Positions 40,701-55,700 of a stretch of DNA of 60,000 nucleotides are shown here, piece after piece. The notes beneath the pieces were generated by a model that was not told the DNA's origin, made no database searches, and worked only from the letters and a program-made list of their open reading frames with translations. Numbering within the stretch: position 1 is the first letter of the stretch; the number at the start of each line of letters is the position of its first letter. Made by a program: the position numbers and the translations under genes. Location: the NCBI RefSeq assembly GCF_029227915.1, contig NC_079889.1, forward strand, positions 188,001 through 248,000, written 5' to 3'. Source of the DNA: Hydractinia symbiolongicarpus (lineage: Eukaryota > Cnidaria > Hydrozoa > Anthoathecata > Hydractiniidae).

Positions 40701-43700
40701 CAGTGGCTCGTTAGAGATAGTTGAGAACTTCTGTTACTTAGGTGATATGTTGGGCAGTGAAGGGGGTGTTGGAAGAAGTGTTACTTGCAGGATAGGTTCT
40801 GCTTGGAAAAAGTTCAGAGAGTTACTTCCTATGTTGACTAGCAGAGTCCTGTCAATTGGGAAAAGGTAGGTTATATGAGGCCTGTGTAAGAAGTGTTATG
40901 TTGTACGGTAGTGAGACATAGGCAGTAAAGCAGGAAGATCTTGACCGTTTAGAAAGGAATGATATGAGAATGGTTAGGTGAATGTGTAACGCCAGTGTGA
41001 GAGACAGAAAGAGTTCAGATGAGCTAAGAAGCAGGCTAAGTCTCTGTAGAATTAAAGATGTTATCCAAATAAGAAGATTGAATTGGCTGGGGCACTTGGA
41101 AAGAATTGAGGAGGATAATTGGGTAAGAAAGTGTAGAGACTTGATAGTTCCTGGGGCAAAGCCCAGAGGCAGACCGAGAATGACTTGGCAGGAGGTTATA
41201 AGGACAGACTTGATAGAGAGGAAGTTGAGTTTAGATCTAACACAGTCTAGATCAGATTGGAAGAGGGTCATTAATATACCCCGTCCAACCCATGCTAGCA
41301 TGGAAAATGGACGATAATCCGAGAATGATGATGAGTCATGACATCATCAAAATGTGAAGTCAAAATTTTCAAATTATTTTAGAGCATATTAAAATTAGAA
41401 ATCCCTGTGGGTACCACCACCCCCTTGTAACAAATTGCGTTAATAACTCTTGGAAAAAAGAATTTTAAGCATTTTCCCTGACCAGAGTAATTCCATGTAC
41501 TTCCCCCCTATACAGCTATATTATTTCGGGTTTAAAAGTAGTACAGCGGTATGCATTTCCACTGAGTTATCATTCATTTTATTTAGGTAATGTTTCACAA
41601 CACAAGACTTAATGGATTTCACTTCTATAACTTTGAACCTTCCGAAGCTGATTTACCAAAGACTGTTTTTGAAGCTGGTTACAAAGCTGGGATAGTAACT
41701 CGTAATTTTTTCACGTTAAACACACCAGGCCAATATTTTTATTTTAAAACGTCCCAAGGAGAAACCGTTATGACAGACAAATCTGTGAAACTTAATATGC
41801 AAATTGGCTCAGGTAAGTTTGCTGTTTTTAAATATTGATTATGCCTTTCCTTTCTTCTATTGGCACTTTTTTATCATTTTAAGGAATCCTTTAGAAATCC
41901 TTGAAAACTTGAACAGGCCTGACTTTGATTAATCACATTTAAATTGTTTTGAGACATGTTGTTTAGTATGATATTTTCTTGACATTAAACTCTAGTATGT
42001 TGTGGTTTCGTAATGTTATCTTGGCGATAAAAAGAACGCAAAACCTAGTTAAAATTAAATACTATATGCACTAAAAAGTATAATTTATGAGTGATACTTT
42101 TGATTAGAAAATGAGGTTTTAAGGGAGACGTAGTCTGTAAAAATAAATTGAAGCAAAATATGTTGTGAATACTCATTAGAACTGATTCTGGTGTTAGGGT
42201 GTTCAAATCAAAACAAGTAAAATATTTGAAGTAATATTAAAGCAATATTTAACACGTCCATAAACATATTACGACACTGTTGAATTTTTTATATCATGTT
42301 ACTGTAGCGGACTCTAATTCGAAAATTGGATAGAATTTTTTAAAAGAATGGAAAACGCTTTTATTTTGCTTTTATGAAGAACATGAATGACAACCCTTTT
42401 CAAATTTGCATGTAAATCACAAAAGGGTACACAACTTTTGTATTGTTATTAGTACTAGTTGACTGAAGTCTAAGGGATATTCATGAGAAAAAATATGTTT
42501 AACAACCAGATTAATTATTTGTACAAAATTTACAGGTAAAAATTTCTATTTTCCCATTATCGTTACTGTACATGGGTATCTTAGGGCTTAAAATCAACTC
42601 CTTATCCTTTACCCTCAACTAAACATTTGTCATCTTAGCAAAAGAACATTAAAAGGGGAATGCAAGTAAATGTTGTTTAACAAGATTTTTTTTCTGTATT
42701 AATGCTGCCCATAAGAATAGTGGTAACATTGTCAGCTCTGTGTGTGATCACTATCCAAAAAATCTTAGGCGAGGTCTGAAGTTTGGGATTTAACACTGAT
42801 ACTAAAAACAAAAGGATGGAACAAGGTACATTGGTGATAGATTTATGTTGGTAGCTCCAAACTTTATATGGTTAATGTGAATTACATTTATAGGTCTAAT
42901 TTGTTATGTTACTGCCGGCAATGTTAAAGCCTGACTGCAGTATTTATGTGAAAACAAAATTTGGATTCTACCAAATTAAATGTTTAGGAATAATAACATA
43001 AGCAATCTCAAGAAAGGTTAGTGAGAGTGAAAAATTGAAATGATTTAAAATACTGGTTTATGCAGCATTCTTTGCTGTTTTTAGTGTTGTTTATATATTA
43101 TTACTGAAACTTTTTATGTCAAAATTTGATTCTGTAAAATAATACATTGCAAAGTTGCACACAACGTTGACAAATGTAATCTGAAAATAAACGTTTTCTT
43201 TTCTTTTTAGAGCATTTTGCATAAAAAAGGCAAGCAAAAAAAACTTTGTCCACAAAGAATAAATGTCTAAAAAAGTTGGTGAAATATTTTAGTCACTATA
43301 AAATATTCTCTGAGCCCAAGATTCGGTCAATTTTTACCGATTTATTTTACCGATATGGTTCGCTCTCCTTATAGGCATTCCTTTGAATAAACACAGCTTT
43401 TTTTCTGTTTTGATTAAGAAACATAAATGTATTAAATATTGTATAAATATTCCAATAGATACTTTTCTTTTTACTTAATTAGCATAAATAAATTCCTTCA
43501 ATATAATAGTAAACTATCACTTGTGTCTCAAGCCCTCTGTAACAATTAGATTTATCAGTAACAATCTTTCATTATATTCTACCACCATTTGGAATACCCG
43601 CAGCTAACAGTTCTTTAACTATACCTAATTTCCAGCTAGTTAGAAGATTGCAAGTACTGATGATCTTCTATTTTTCTTGTGGAAGTATTTTTTCATCAGT

Positions 43701-46700
43701 TTACATTTACTTGATTAGATTAGAGGTGAAGATTTTAGTTTGATTACTCTACGTTTCTTTAACCATGCAACTGTCTTCGTTTGTGCTGTTATGACAATCA
43801 GGGTTTTTTGTTTTAATTCTAAACATAGTAACACAAATTATAAATTTATATCCAATGAGTTTAAGCTCTAAGTAACTAGAAATAATGTACATGATGCGTT
43901 AAATAATTTTGCAACCAACCAATATTTTTACTATTGTTATATCTTGCGTGCTATGATCTACTGACAAGGGATATCATGTGGGTGTTCTCAGGACAACTAT
44001 TTAGAAAATGCTTTCACAGAAAGCAAATTTGAATTTGAAAATTCAAGAAAAATTGTTAAACATTTGACTTTATTTTATCATAATTAAAAAAGGTTAGAGG
44101 CATATGTTTCACCATTATATAAATAAGTACAGCATACCCTGGAACCTAGCATGCCATATTTATCAGTGTAGCGTAAAGTCGTGCTGTAAATATCGCTTTG
44201 GCTTTTGTGTCAGATGTCAATAGAGTTTAGTAACTACAGCAAGGAATAGACTTTCAATAACAAAATTCCAGAGAATTCTATATTTACCTACTTTGGGCTA
44301 CACATTTTCAACTTATGAAAAGCACAATGCAACACAGATTTAACTTGAAAAAATGATTTACTTTTATTTAAAGCTCTTGTTAGAGAGGTTAATTCAGGTT
44401 TTTAACGATTTATTTCAATTTTTAATGAAAAAAGAAAGGTTTTTTCTTTTTTATTGCATGATATGACATATAGGCTTATGTCTCTGATTTATCTGTCTGT
44501 CTGTCTGTCTGTCCTTCTCACAAATCACAAAGTTCACTAGTTTTCAGCCTTTTTTTAAGAAATTAATATATACAATTTTTATTTAATCAAAGTTTATAAC
44601 AAGTTTAAATTTTATTTTACATATTTTATCTTATAGAAGAAAATATTTTAGACTGTATAATGAGGTTGGTATACACTGAAAACATAGGCACTTTTCGTTG
44701 TACATACACACATTTTTAAAAACACAAGCCTCGGCGAAGTATTAACAGATCTGCCATAAATAAGAACAATCCAGGGGGTGTAATTGCTTTTCCTGTGGTC
44801 GTTTTTTACCTTACCTAATAATACGGCTGCAAAATAATATGCATGCTGGATTATGCAGCTCCATTAGCAACATATGCCTAACATACCCCCAAAAATCCCT
44901 GACTTTGGGGAAGTGACCCTAAAAACCCTGGAATTAACATTATTTTATTTTAAAAACCTTGAAGATTTTGTAATCATCAGTTTGCAAAAACTATTAGCCT
45001 TTCCTGTTGATATGTTCAGAATATAAAGAATAAAAGCAATTCCAAATATATCTGCATATCCTCTTTAAACTAAAAGTAAAATAGAAGGAACAGTAGACAT
45101 ATAAATAAAAGCCGTTTTATACAATGTCAAAAACTATTAGTATTAGCCATTTGTACTTTAAAAAAAAATGCCACTTTTTATTACAGGTTTCAGTTGATAT
45201 ATTTTGTAAATAATTCTTAGTTGTGATGGCAGTTTCATTATTATGTTAAGAATTTTTTAGAGTGAAGTCTTTATTTAAGACCCTTGTAAATAAAACAATA
45301 ACCCTGACTAGTCATGATATTACTTAGTAAATGACCCTTAATAACCCCGAATTCAACCAATCAATCCGTTAGACACCCTGAGAATCAATTATTTGAATAC
45401 AAGGCTTAAGAGTTCAGTGTATTGCTTGTAATTTAAATGATATACAAATAATGAGGTGGTTGCTTTAAACCTTAACAACGAAGGCTAATGGGTTATTACA
45501 ATGAAAGAAATGTCATAGGAATATATAAATTATTTAATGTTATAATGAAAGATATACTCACTCATATTTCTTTTACAGAATATGGTTTAAAAGGATGGTC
45601 AAACTTGAGTGATTGTGATCCAACAAATGATGTTTATGGTGCGGGTACCAACCAAAAGCATCAACTTTGCACGCTTATTAAAAATGGTGAAGTGGTCAAT
45701 GAAACATTGTGCACTGAGGAAATACATTTTGTTAGAAAATGCAATTTTACTCCAGGTATTATTATCTTTTTTGGCTTAGTTGCTATGCGGGTTTAGAAAA
45801 ATATGATAACCTTGGACTTATTTTATAAGTATACATTTTTGTACATTCTATATTTGGTTTTTCGAAAAATATTTTATTTGAGTGTATAAATTGAATCCTT
45901 TGAGACATACTAGTGTCCCAAAACTAAATTTTGTTTTCTTATTATAGAATGGGTTTCATGGGCTATGTGGTCTATGTGTGATACACCTGATTTTTGTGGT
46001 AATGGGTCCCGACGGAGATTTAGAACACAATGTAATGACACTTCCAGTGGGAATATTGTGGATTCAGAAAAGTGTGGTAATAAGTCAGTGGAGACGGAAC
46101 ACTGTTATGAATATTGTCCATGTAAGAACTGGTTATTTAGATTGAAAAAAGCTAGATTTTTATCTAGCACTGCTATTTAATTATACCATCACATACTGAA
46201 GTAAATAACATCCTGGCTAGATATTAATCTACCAGTCTCAGTCTAATCTAATATCTATATTTGCACACTGTTATTTATACATGCAAATCATTATCTCAAT
46301 GAAAATGACATGACGACAACAATGTTTACTTTTTGGTGCACAGTGACACACAGTCTATAGGTTTTATATGCCAACAGAAGTCATGTTTTTTTTAACAACA
46401 GGCTTATTATAATTAATATAGACAAAAAGTTAAGTTCTATGCGCCACACCAAGTGTGTTAATAAAATACCGTATTTCCTCTAAAGAACGCCGCCCTCTAA
46501 AGAACGCCGCCCTCCAAAGAACGCCGCACTACTATATGAAAATTTGTAATAAACGCCGCCCTCTAAAGAACGCCGCCCTCCAAAGAACGCCGCACCTTAG
46601 ATGCGGCGTTTATTAGAAAAAAACCATTTTAATAGGGAAAGTAAAAAAAGTTGGTATTTATATGAATTTGATCTGTTTTCTTTCACAAAATTCTTCTACA

Positions 46701-49700
46701 TCTAATGACAAATACGAATATTTAGTTTTACGCTTTAACAGTTCACCGTGAAGAATTTTAGCATAACTTTTGCTAGATGTAAAACAAATGAACTTTGCAG
46801 GTACACTCAAACCAATCTCTCGTTTTTGTTTCCCAGTAACTGTCGCATTTACATGATTATCTCCAATTTCAATAAAAAACGATATCAGCTTTGACAACTC
46901 TATTGGCAAATGTCCCACTAAGGTTTCGTTGCCGTCCATGAGTTTGTACGTTCCAATTGCATTCTTGTCCAGTTCTTGAGCCTCTACTTTCTTGTCTTCT
47001 TTGCAAACCAAAGATTCTCCTATAATGAGTGTCCATATATTTTTATAAACATGATGTCCGCGAATATTTGTAGAGAATTTAATGATAAAATACATTTCAA
47101 ATGTTTTAGGAATCACTCGAGCCATGTTCTTCTCAAATCTCTGACTTCCACGTGTAGCTATCATATATTTTGTATGAGCGTGCAATCAACGATTGATAAA
47201 AATAGAACTTTTTCTTATAGAGAAAAAATTCTATTCAAAATCATTTTCCGCGCTTTTGATCTCGTCGAAAATAACACTCCCTTGGATTGTTAATAGTGTT
47301 TAAAGAAAAAGTTGACACCAGTAAACAATACTACAAGATAATTGCTCCCAATCTGTATATATCAACCTTACACACTTTTATGTTTGTAAGTGAAAGTTCA
47401 TTAGAAAAATGTCGCACAACGAGGAGAAGCAGTTAATATCCCATAAAGGGGAAAAAAGAAGAAGCTTTACCTTTGAATTTAAGACAACAGTTGTTGATCA
47501 CGCAATTAGTACATCAAATCGCGAAGCAGGAAGAAAGTACGGTGTCGATGAAAAAAGAGTAAGAGAATGGAGAGCTAATGTGGAGAAGTTGAAACAAGGA
47601 GCAGCGAAAAGATTCAAACTAGAAGGAGGAGGTTGCAAAATCAAGAATCTTGATTTAGAAGAAGATCTGCTCGAATGGATACATGATAGGAGAGCTAATT
47701 CTTTGCGTGTTTCGAGAAAACTGATAATGAGAAAAGCAAAAGCAATGCACGATGAAAAAGCTGGAGAGGACACTGTTGCAAAAAATAGTTTCCAGGCTAG
47801 TCGAGGTTGGTTGGAAAAGTTCATGAAACGAAATTGTCTTTCATTACGTCGTAGAACGACAACAGTTCAAAAGGATCCAGCGTATCTTGTGGACAGGTTG
47901 GTGCAGTATGTAGTACATGTCCGCCGAATGTCAAAGAAATACCAATTCAACGCCGGTTCGATTCTTGCAATGGACGAGACTGCTGTTTGGGCGGATATGA
48001 CAGCACCTACAACGGTGTCACAGCGTGGCGAACGAGAAATTATGCTTAAATCGACTGGTCATGAAAAGGTCAGAATTTCTGTATGCTTGACAGCAAAGGC
48101 AGACGGAAGTAAATTTAAACCATTTATTGTTTTTGGTGGTGCAAAACGCGAATGCAAAGAACTAAATACTGAATTCAAAAATAAATGCGTAGTTGTGTCC
48201 TCAAAAAATGCGCATGGATGAACGAGGAACTCACCTTACACTATGTGCAAACAGTTTTAGGAAAGTTTTCCTTTAATCGACGCTTGTTAGCTTGGGATTC
48301 ATTTGAATGCCACATGATGGATTCCGTGAAACAAGAATTGTCAAAAGGCAGAATTGAGAATGTCATAATTCCCGGTGGCTGCACTAAATATATACAGGCA
48401 CCAGATGTCTCATGGAATAAACCATTTAAGAGTCGGATGATCGATCTTTATAACGAATGGATGGTTGAAGGTGTTCAACAGTTCACAAAAGGAGGAAACC
48501 AGAAACCTCCATCGCGACGAAAGCTAGTGCAATGGGTTTTAGACGCATGGAATGGCTTGAGCACGGAAATGATTATCAAATCTTTCAAGTCGTGTGGTTT
48601 AAATTTAGCTCTTGATGGATCAGAGGATGGACAAATCCATTGTTTTAAAGAAGGATCGTCCTGTTCATCTGGTGCTACCTTAATGAAAAAAGCAACTGAG
48701 GCATTGGAAGAAGACCAATCTTCTGACAACCCATTTGAAATTTACGATTGTGATGTAAATGAAAGCTATGAGTCCTTTCATGTTATCGACGAAGACTCGG
48801 ACGGAGATAGCGACATTGACATTGACATTGTTTAATAGACTTTTCATAGTTTAATTCTTTTGTTATCTATATTTAATCTTAAAGAAAATACTTAACGTCA
48901 ACTTCTGCTTTTTGTCTCACTCATGGTTTTGTAATAAACGCCGCCCTCCAAAGAACGCCGCCCTCTAAAGAACGCCGCACCTAAAAATTGCATTTTGTAA
49001 AGAACGCCGCGGTGTTATTTAGAGGAAATACGGTAAGGACATTGGTACTAGTTGTTTGCCTATGAAAAAATACATGCGGAATCACCTGCCAGTGCTCATG
49101 GCTATTATGTGCCCACAGTGAGTATCATATAAGGAAATATCAAAGAAATCTGCTTGTTGTATTTACTTTCAACATCTGTATTTTCGTGTGCCTCAAAGTA
49201 ATGAAGATACTCTGGGAGGTTTGAGATAAAGCAGCGTTTAATCAGATAAATCAGATTTTAAACAGATAAAATTTGACTATTATTATAAAGTTGTTAGCCC
49301 AAGGCAAAATCCAAGCCTAATAATTTTTGACACCAATGCTTGCATGTTTATAAAGCACACATGAAAATAATATATCACCTCAGAATTTTATGTTGAAATA
49401 AAAAATTTGAACTAGGACTGGCTAAAATCCACAGGTTCAACTAAATATTCCAGTCAATACCTGTCATTAATATCCAAGGAATCGCTATTTTGTCCATTCT
49501 TAACACAAAATAGAGATTTAGCCGCCATTTTGCAAAAGATGCAACTATTATTATAACTCATTGGAATATCCACAGGGTCACCCCTTTTTAAATTGCATGC
49601 TTTTTCGTGTGCTCATTGCACGTCCCCTTTTTTCAGGGACAGACAGACAAAATATGGCTATTATTTAGGAGATAATAGCTGTATTTATGATAGCTAAATA

Positions 49701-52700
49701 TGTATCTCTATATAGACGTACATATTTTCATTTCTCTCTGCTATGTTTTTATGGAAATCCTTTTCTGGAATAAGATTAAAGCAAGAGTGTAGAAAGTTTT
49801 ATGGCATAAGAATGTATGTTATCTAGCATCAACCTTAAAAACTAATAATAATACATTTACTTATGCTTATAAAATATTCTTAATGAACAATTTTAAGAAG
49901 TTATGAGCGTCTCACAACTCTATAATGGGTGCTAAGTGATTATGCCATTTGGCACTGAATATTTGATGCCATAAATCATCAATGCTTAATGCAGTGTTTG
50001 TTCTAGTGCTTGTGTTTTTATCTACTGACAGCAATTGAATATAATTTTTAAATTTTAACATTTAGGACAGAAAATAAAGTTGTTAAAACACATAGTTAAA
50101 GTTTAGAGAACACTTCGATTTTTGATGCATCAAATTCCCTGAAATAGGTTTTATTCTGACAAACAAATCGTGTGTTATCAATTATTATATTATTTTTGAA
50201 GGAAAATTTGAATGTAAGAATGTTAAGAGCGGAAACTAATCTCATGAGTCAATTGTAATGTTATAAGTAAGCTAGATTACTGTATTTTTTCTAATAAAGC
50301 GTATTTTTTCTAATAAGGCAACCCTGAAATACTAGACCCACTTTTTAAAAGACTCCCTGGCATACTAGCTCTCCTCTAATTGTAGACCCCTCTCAAATTG
50401 GACCATATAAAAGTAGACTTGTCTTATATTAGAAACAGTATAATTAAGGACGTTGATTTGCAGCGTAGTTGTAAGGGTAGGAAAATTCATTCTGTGTACA
50501 ATACAATTAATTAAGTAAATTTGTTCTTGCCATAAATTTATTTTTTGACCATTAATGTGCTATATTTTTTTATAAAATTTAATAGATGACACTTTCCTCT
50601 ATTTTCTCTCACTACTCAGACTTCTGAAATTTTTTCGTGGTATGAGATATGGTATTTACGACTCTCCTTTTAGCCAATCAAGTTATAGATAGTTTTCATG
50701 CAAATAATAAGAATTTAATATAGAGACCCTTTTTTATTTTAGCTGATTACTACTGGAACAACACATATATGGTTTTGAAGAAGAACTGTACAGCATACCT
50801 TCCGCATGAACAAGAGTCCATCGCTGGTTGTGGAAATGGCTTTGAATTATATATAGCAACATGTTATGTTGATGTGCAAGACCCGCAAATAGTTGAAGAT
50901 GAAAGAAAATGTGGCGTAACTGCTCCACATCAATTGATCAGTTGTTACATTCCGTGCGCAGGTTTGGTATTTTCTTTGTGAGCTTTCTTGACTATTCTAA
51001 ATTTGGTAGGAGGTAGTAGGTGCTTAACAGTGTTTCTTCGTAAAAAAACTTTTAACTATCAATTCGGTACCTGATATAAAATCTGACACTTTCTGTTATT
51101 ATAGCACTACAGCTATGAAGAAATACAACTTTTGTAATTATTCTGCTAGTTTGGTATTTGCTAGTACAATTTTTCTTTTAGGCGCAGAGTCACAAGACAC
51201 AAGATCATATCAATTGGCAGATATTTTCCATGACAGCATAGAAAAAAGTACTGTTGATTCATTTACACCGGCCCAACTATCTGCAGAAGCTGATTTAACT
51301 ATACATGGAAATTTTGATTTTGGTGATGCATCATGCCCTGGTCAACTATTTGCATTTAAACCAAATAGTCCTGTCGATCCATATATATTTGAGGTAATGG
51401 TTATAACCGTCAAGTATTTATCAAGAACATGTAGAGTCCACTAATATAAAGCAGTTTTATACTCAAATCAGCATAATAATAAGCAAGGGTGAGGCTCAGG
51501 TCAGTTGATATCTTCATTCGCAGGATTTAAAAGTCATTTGAGAAGCTTAGTTTTATAAAAATAAGCAATTTTCTTTTTCAGAAGACGCTATTAATAAAAG
51601 GTTTTCAACTTTATTGGCAAACTGTTGCTTTAGAAAAATTGATTTATAAAATAAGCATAGCAGGCATATTTTTAAGATTAAAAGTAACAGTTTTATACCC
51701 ATATAAGCTATCTACCAAAAACTTCAAACAAAAATAGATTAAAAAGCAATAGTCTACAAATGAACTATAAAAGTTAGTAGCCTTTGAATATTACATTATC
51801 AATTTAATACATATCGATACTTCCTTAAAAAGGCATCAAAGAATCTCTATAGAGACTAAAATAAAAAAAGTATTTAACAACTGAAACATTATTTTAGCTA
51901 TTTTAAAGGGGAAATGAGCACCCCTATTCTACTTGCCACTAGCAGATGGACAGAGTGAGGGTGTTATTTTAAGAAATTATGTTTGGCTATTATATTTTTT
52001 AGGTGCAGTTTAATAAACTTGTCTACCTTACTCAGTTCAGATTTGTGGTTTCCAATGATGGCACAAGTAGTTATAGTATAACATTTACAGACGTTAACTA
52101 CAAGCAAATTTTGATAGAGAATGATTTGATAGTAAGTAACATTCTGTTAATCTCATGTGTTTAGCTAAACATATCCCTGACTATTTTACACGCCTTTTTG
52201 TGGAATATTTTTTATTATTCAAACATGACATTGTTTAGTCAATATTTGCGCCTGTCCCAAATTCGTTTAGAATCTCTTTTGAGTTGTCAATATATTCACC
52301 AATCTGCTTCTGCTTCTCTTACTTTTGGCACTAAGGTACAGGAAAATTCCATGTAACAAAAACTTTATAACAAACGTGAAGTAACATAAACATAAAAAGT
52401 CCACTAATATAAAGCGGTATTATCCTCCTCTGGCATGAAACTGTAACCTGTACATAAAACACTAGGTGCCCAGGTGATGACTGAATTGTACCAATACTTT
52501 TAATCTCAAACAGGAAAGGGGATAATTACATCGGGATGGAAGATATTATTGGTAACAGGACAACTACCCATAACAATAAAAATAATATCAAAGATAACCC
52601 TTTTCAGTTATCTTTTTTGAGCATTTTAGACAGAAAAATAACAGGGTGACCACCCCTCCTTAATTTCTTTAATAACCTAGTTCTTATACTTAAATATACT

Positions 52701-55700
52701 TAAAAAATTGAAATTTTAGCCATTCTGCTTAATTTTCATATTTCTTATTTTTCTGATCGCAGCTTTTTTCATGGATTGTTCATCACCAGTAAAATAAGAC
52801 ATAATTCTCTGTCACTTGAAATCTGATATTTTCTATATTTCAGGGCATAATTCATATGTATATTTGTACAATATGTATAATTTTCTTATCATAGAACATA
52901 GTATGTAACATTAAAGACAGAGAACTAAAATATATATAGTATCCTTACTTTTGTTCTTATTTTATTAGTGGTCACTCTGAATAAGATGTTCGTGCGATGA
53001 CTTTTTCATTATTCTTTTTTATTATTTTCATTTAAACCTGTAAAAAAGTGTCTACCTTTTTAAGAATTTGCGTTAATTAAATACCATCTGAAAATTTGAA
53101 ATTTGTTGGTCCGTGTTAATTTCAACACACTTTGAAATTCAATTTCGAAATTTGATTGCATTAATAATGGGCCCCTTAATTACTTGCTTTGTGTTTTTCC
53201 TGTAATAGGTACGTCCTCAGAATGGCTTTTTATTATGACCTCTAGACTACCATATTACCATGGGAATAGTAAGTGTAAAAGTGATAATACACAAAATCTG
53301 ACATTTGATAGTAAATAAGAAGTATCATGTAACTTGTATTGTCTTTTAACTGTAACCTTCAGTTTTCAAAATTGTTTTTACAGACACCACAGTTTTTGCA
53401 GTGGAGCTTTTGGCCACACATGGTACTGCTCAAAAGAGACTGTCTGTCAGGGTTTCTTATGAATGAAACTGAACATTGAACATTACTTTAAAAATTACAT
53501 TACATTACATTAAAAAAACACAAAGAAAAACTTTGTCAATTTCAATTAAAATGTGTATGCGTAAGATCTTGTAACTTTTTTTGGTAATACTCTTACTGTC
53601 AATTTTTATGATGATGCTATAATTACATTTTAGCTTCGCGAAACAACTGGATTTACTATTTTATCCCTTAATAACATTTTGGTATCTGGCAGTAGACTTC
53701 ATTTGGAACAAAATTTACAAGAGTGTATATCCATTAGAATTGAGGGATTCCGTAAGTTTTCAAGTTTTCCTACATAAGCTATGAGACAATGTTAGTTACT
53801 CTATGTTTATCTTTGTTAGTTTATCCTTTATGCACAATTCTAAGATATCAGCACTGATCTTAATTAAAGACTAGCCGCTTGGTCTATTTTTAGAGTCATG
53901 TAATGTTCCACTGTATGCTTCAGGATTCAACAGAAAAATATATTTATATGAGATGGCAGATTTTTGCTGTTTGTCTGTTCTTGTGTTGTGGCTATTTTTA
54001 ATTTACAATAGTTTCTAATTTTATCAAATAAGTCTTCTCAAATACAGTAATTTTTCTCATACATTTATATAGAGCTTGTGTGTATATGTCTCACATATCA
54101 TAAACTGTTACAATTGTCATCAATACATACATATTCCTTTACATACAACCATACATGGTATAAACACAGCTATCATCAATGAATAATAAAGAAAAAATAA
54201 ATATATATGCATCACTCTCAAATTTCAATCAAATGTCTGGCATCGTTATAAAGCTTAAGCCACAAAAACACTTCTAGAATACATCGGTGTGTTTTATCTA
54301 TTTCAAAGTGTCCTGAGAACCACCTTGCACAACACATCGATTTTCTTACACAGCGCCTCTGAAGAATTTTTTGTTGTAACTTAAGGGCTTGCACATGCGA
54401 GATGATTTCCCTCTATTTTTGACTCTAGTAACTCCAATAAATGTCTGATGATTTATTGCTCATTAACTATCTTCACCTCTCCTTTTAAATCACTGTCAAG
54501 TTACGAGATATGGTGATTTATGGCGAATGCTTCCAGAGGTTCTCCATCAAGGGCAGTGTTTTTACTGTAGTTTTTACCGCTTATCTTATTTCTCAAATGT
54601 GTAGTAAATGATTAATCTCCATACCCTTCCTAAATTTATTTATATATTAGTTTTGATTGTTCTACAGTACTTTTCGGCAGTAAATGTCTTTCTTAGAACA
54701 TGTTTCAAGTTATCGTACAAAAATTTCAGCACTGATTGCTTTTATATAAACAGCAGCTTCCAAACAACATAGTAAAGTCTGTACTTTCTTGTCATCAGTG
54801 ATACTGAGGGCTGTAGTTTGGGCTTCATACCTAGCTATCCATAAAGTAAATTTTATTGAGTTATTCCCCTTAAATTTATGAACCTATAGAATCTTTGGCA
54901 TCTTTTCCACAATATAGAACAACCTTTAATCCTGTACAATAAAAATATTTTTGTAGAACCTCCCTAATATTATGTCTTGTGGGACCGCGAGATAAAGAAC
55001 TACATATGTGTTATGTTTGTGTTGCTTATTCATGGTCTTTGGTTATCTTCCTTTAGACGTGTATCGATATACATATACTAAAAGGCAAACTAGGCAAATC
55101 TTGCTTTTCCATACAACAAAGTCATAGGGCGCGTTTTTGGAGACATAACTGCCCGGCAAACAAGACGCCTCAATTGGCTGAGATCCAACCATAGTGATAT
55201 TCTTCTAGTGAAAATTGTTTTGCCTTTATATGTCAGTTACTAACAGCTTGGCTGACCAATTGATTTCTTTCTAAATGTTCTCTTTCTGAAGTGCAAGGTA
55301 ACCATATTTCTGGAAGTTAATAGTCTATGCTATTTGTGCTTTCTTTCAGCTTTCTCGCTGTCCAATTGGACTCTCGGTTAATAAGTTTTATATTATCTCA
55401 GTTTACAAAGTTGGATGCAAAAGTATAACGCGCAGCCTGTTTTAAAGTTGAAATGCTGCCTTTATTTTATGATCTTAATTACCTAGGAAGTATTACTTGT
55501 CTCTGCCATAAATACAAATCAGTAGCTATTGGTTTGTCTTCTGCATCCTCCACGTTATCGTTTTTTTCAGATCTGATTTTTCTTTCCACTTTTTTAATTG
55601 TTTGCCTCAAGTACCCGTTTGCAGCCATGGTGTTTTTTATGTGAGATAAATCTTTCTTGCAGTCACTACTACCCTAAAAAGTGGTTACCTATCAGTGTCA

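Larger units (their letters stand above)
46467..49035 (+). mobile_element. pogo/Tigger-like DNA transposon in intron 7
   Basis: The ends are inverted copies: TACCGTATTTCCTCTAAA at the left and its reverse complement (...GAGGAAATACGGTA) at the right, bounded by TA as expected of Tc1/mariner-pogo insertions. Inside each end are several direct copies of AAGAACGCCGC spaced by CCTCTA/CCTCCA. It carries a + strand transposase (47409-48835, one frameshift) and a divergent minus-strand HIRAN-like ORF, 245 bp apart. It lies in the TSP1 gene's intron. Confidence 0.88.

Noticed and set aside
47498-47824. 108-residue minus-strand frame
   Set aside because: Shadow of the transposase ORF on the opposite strand.
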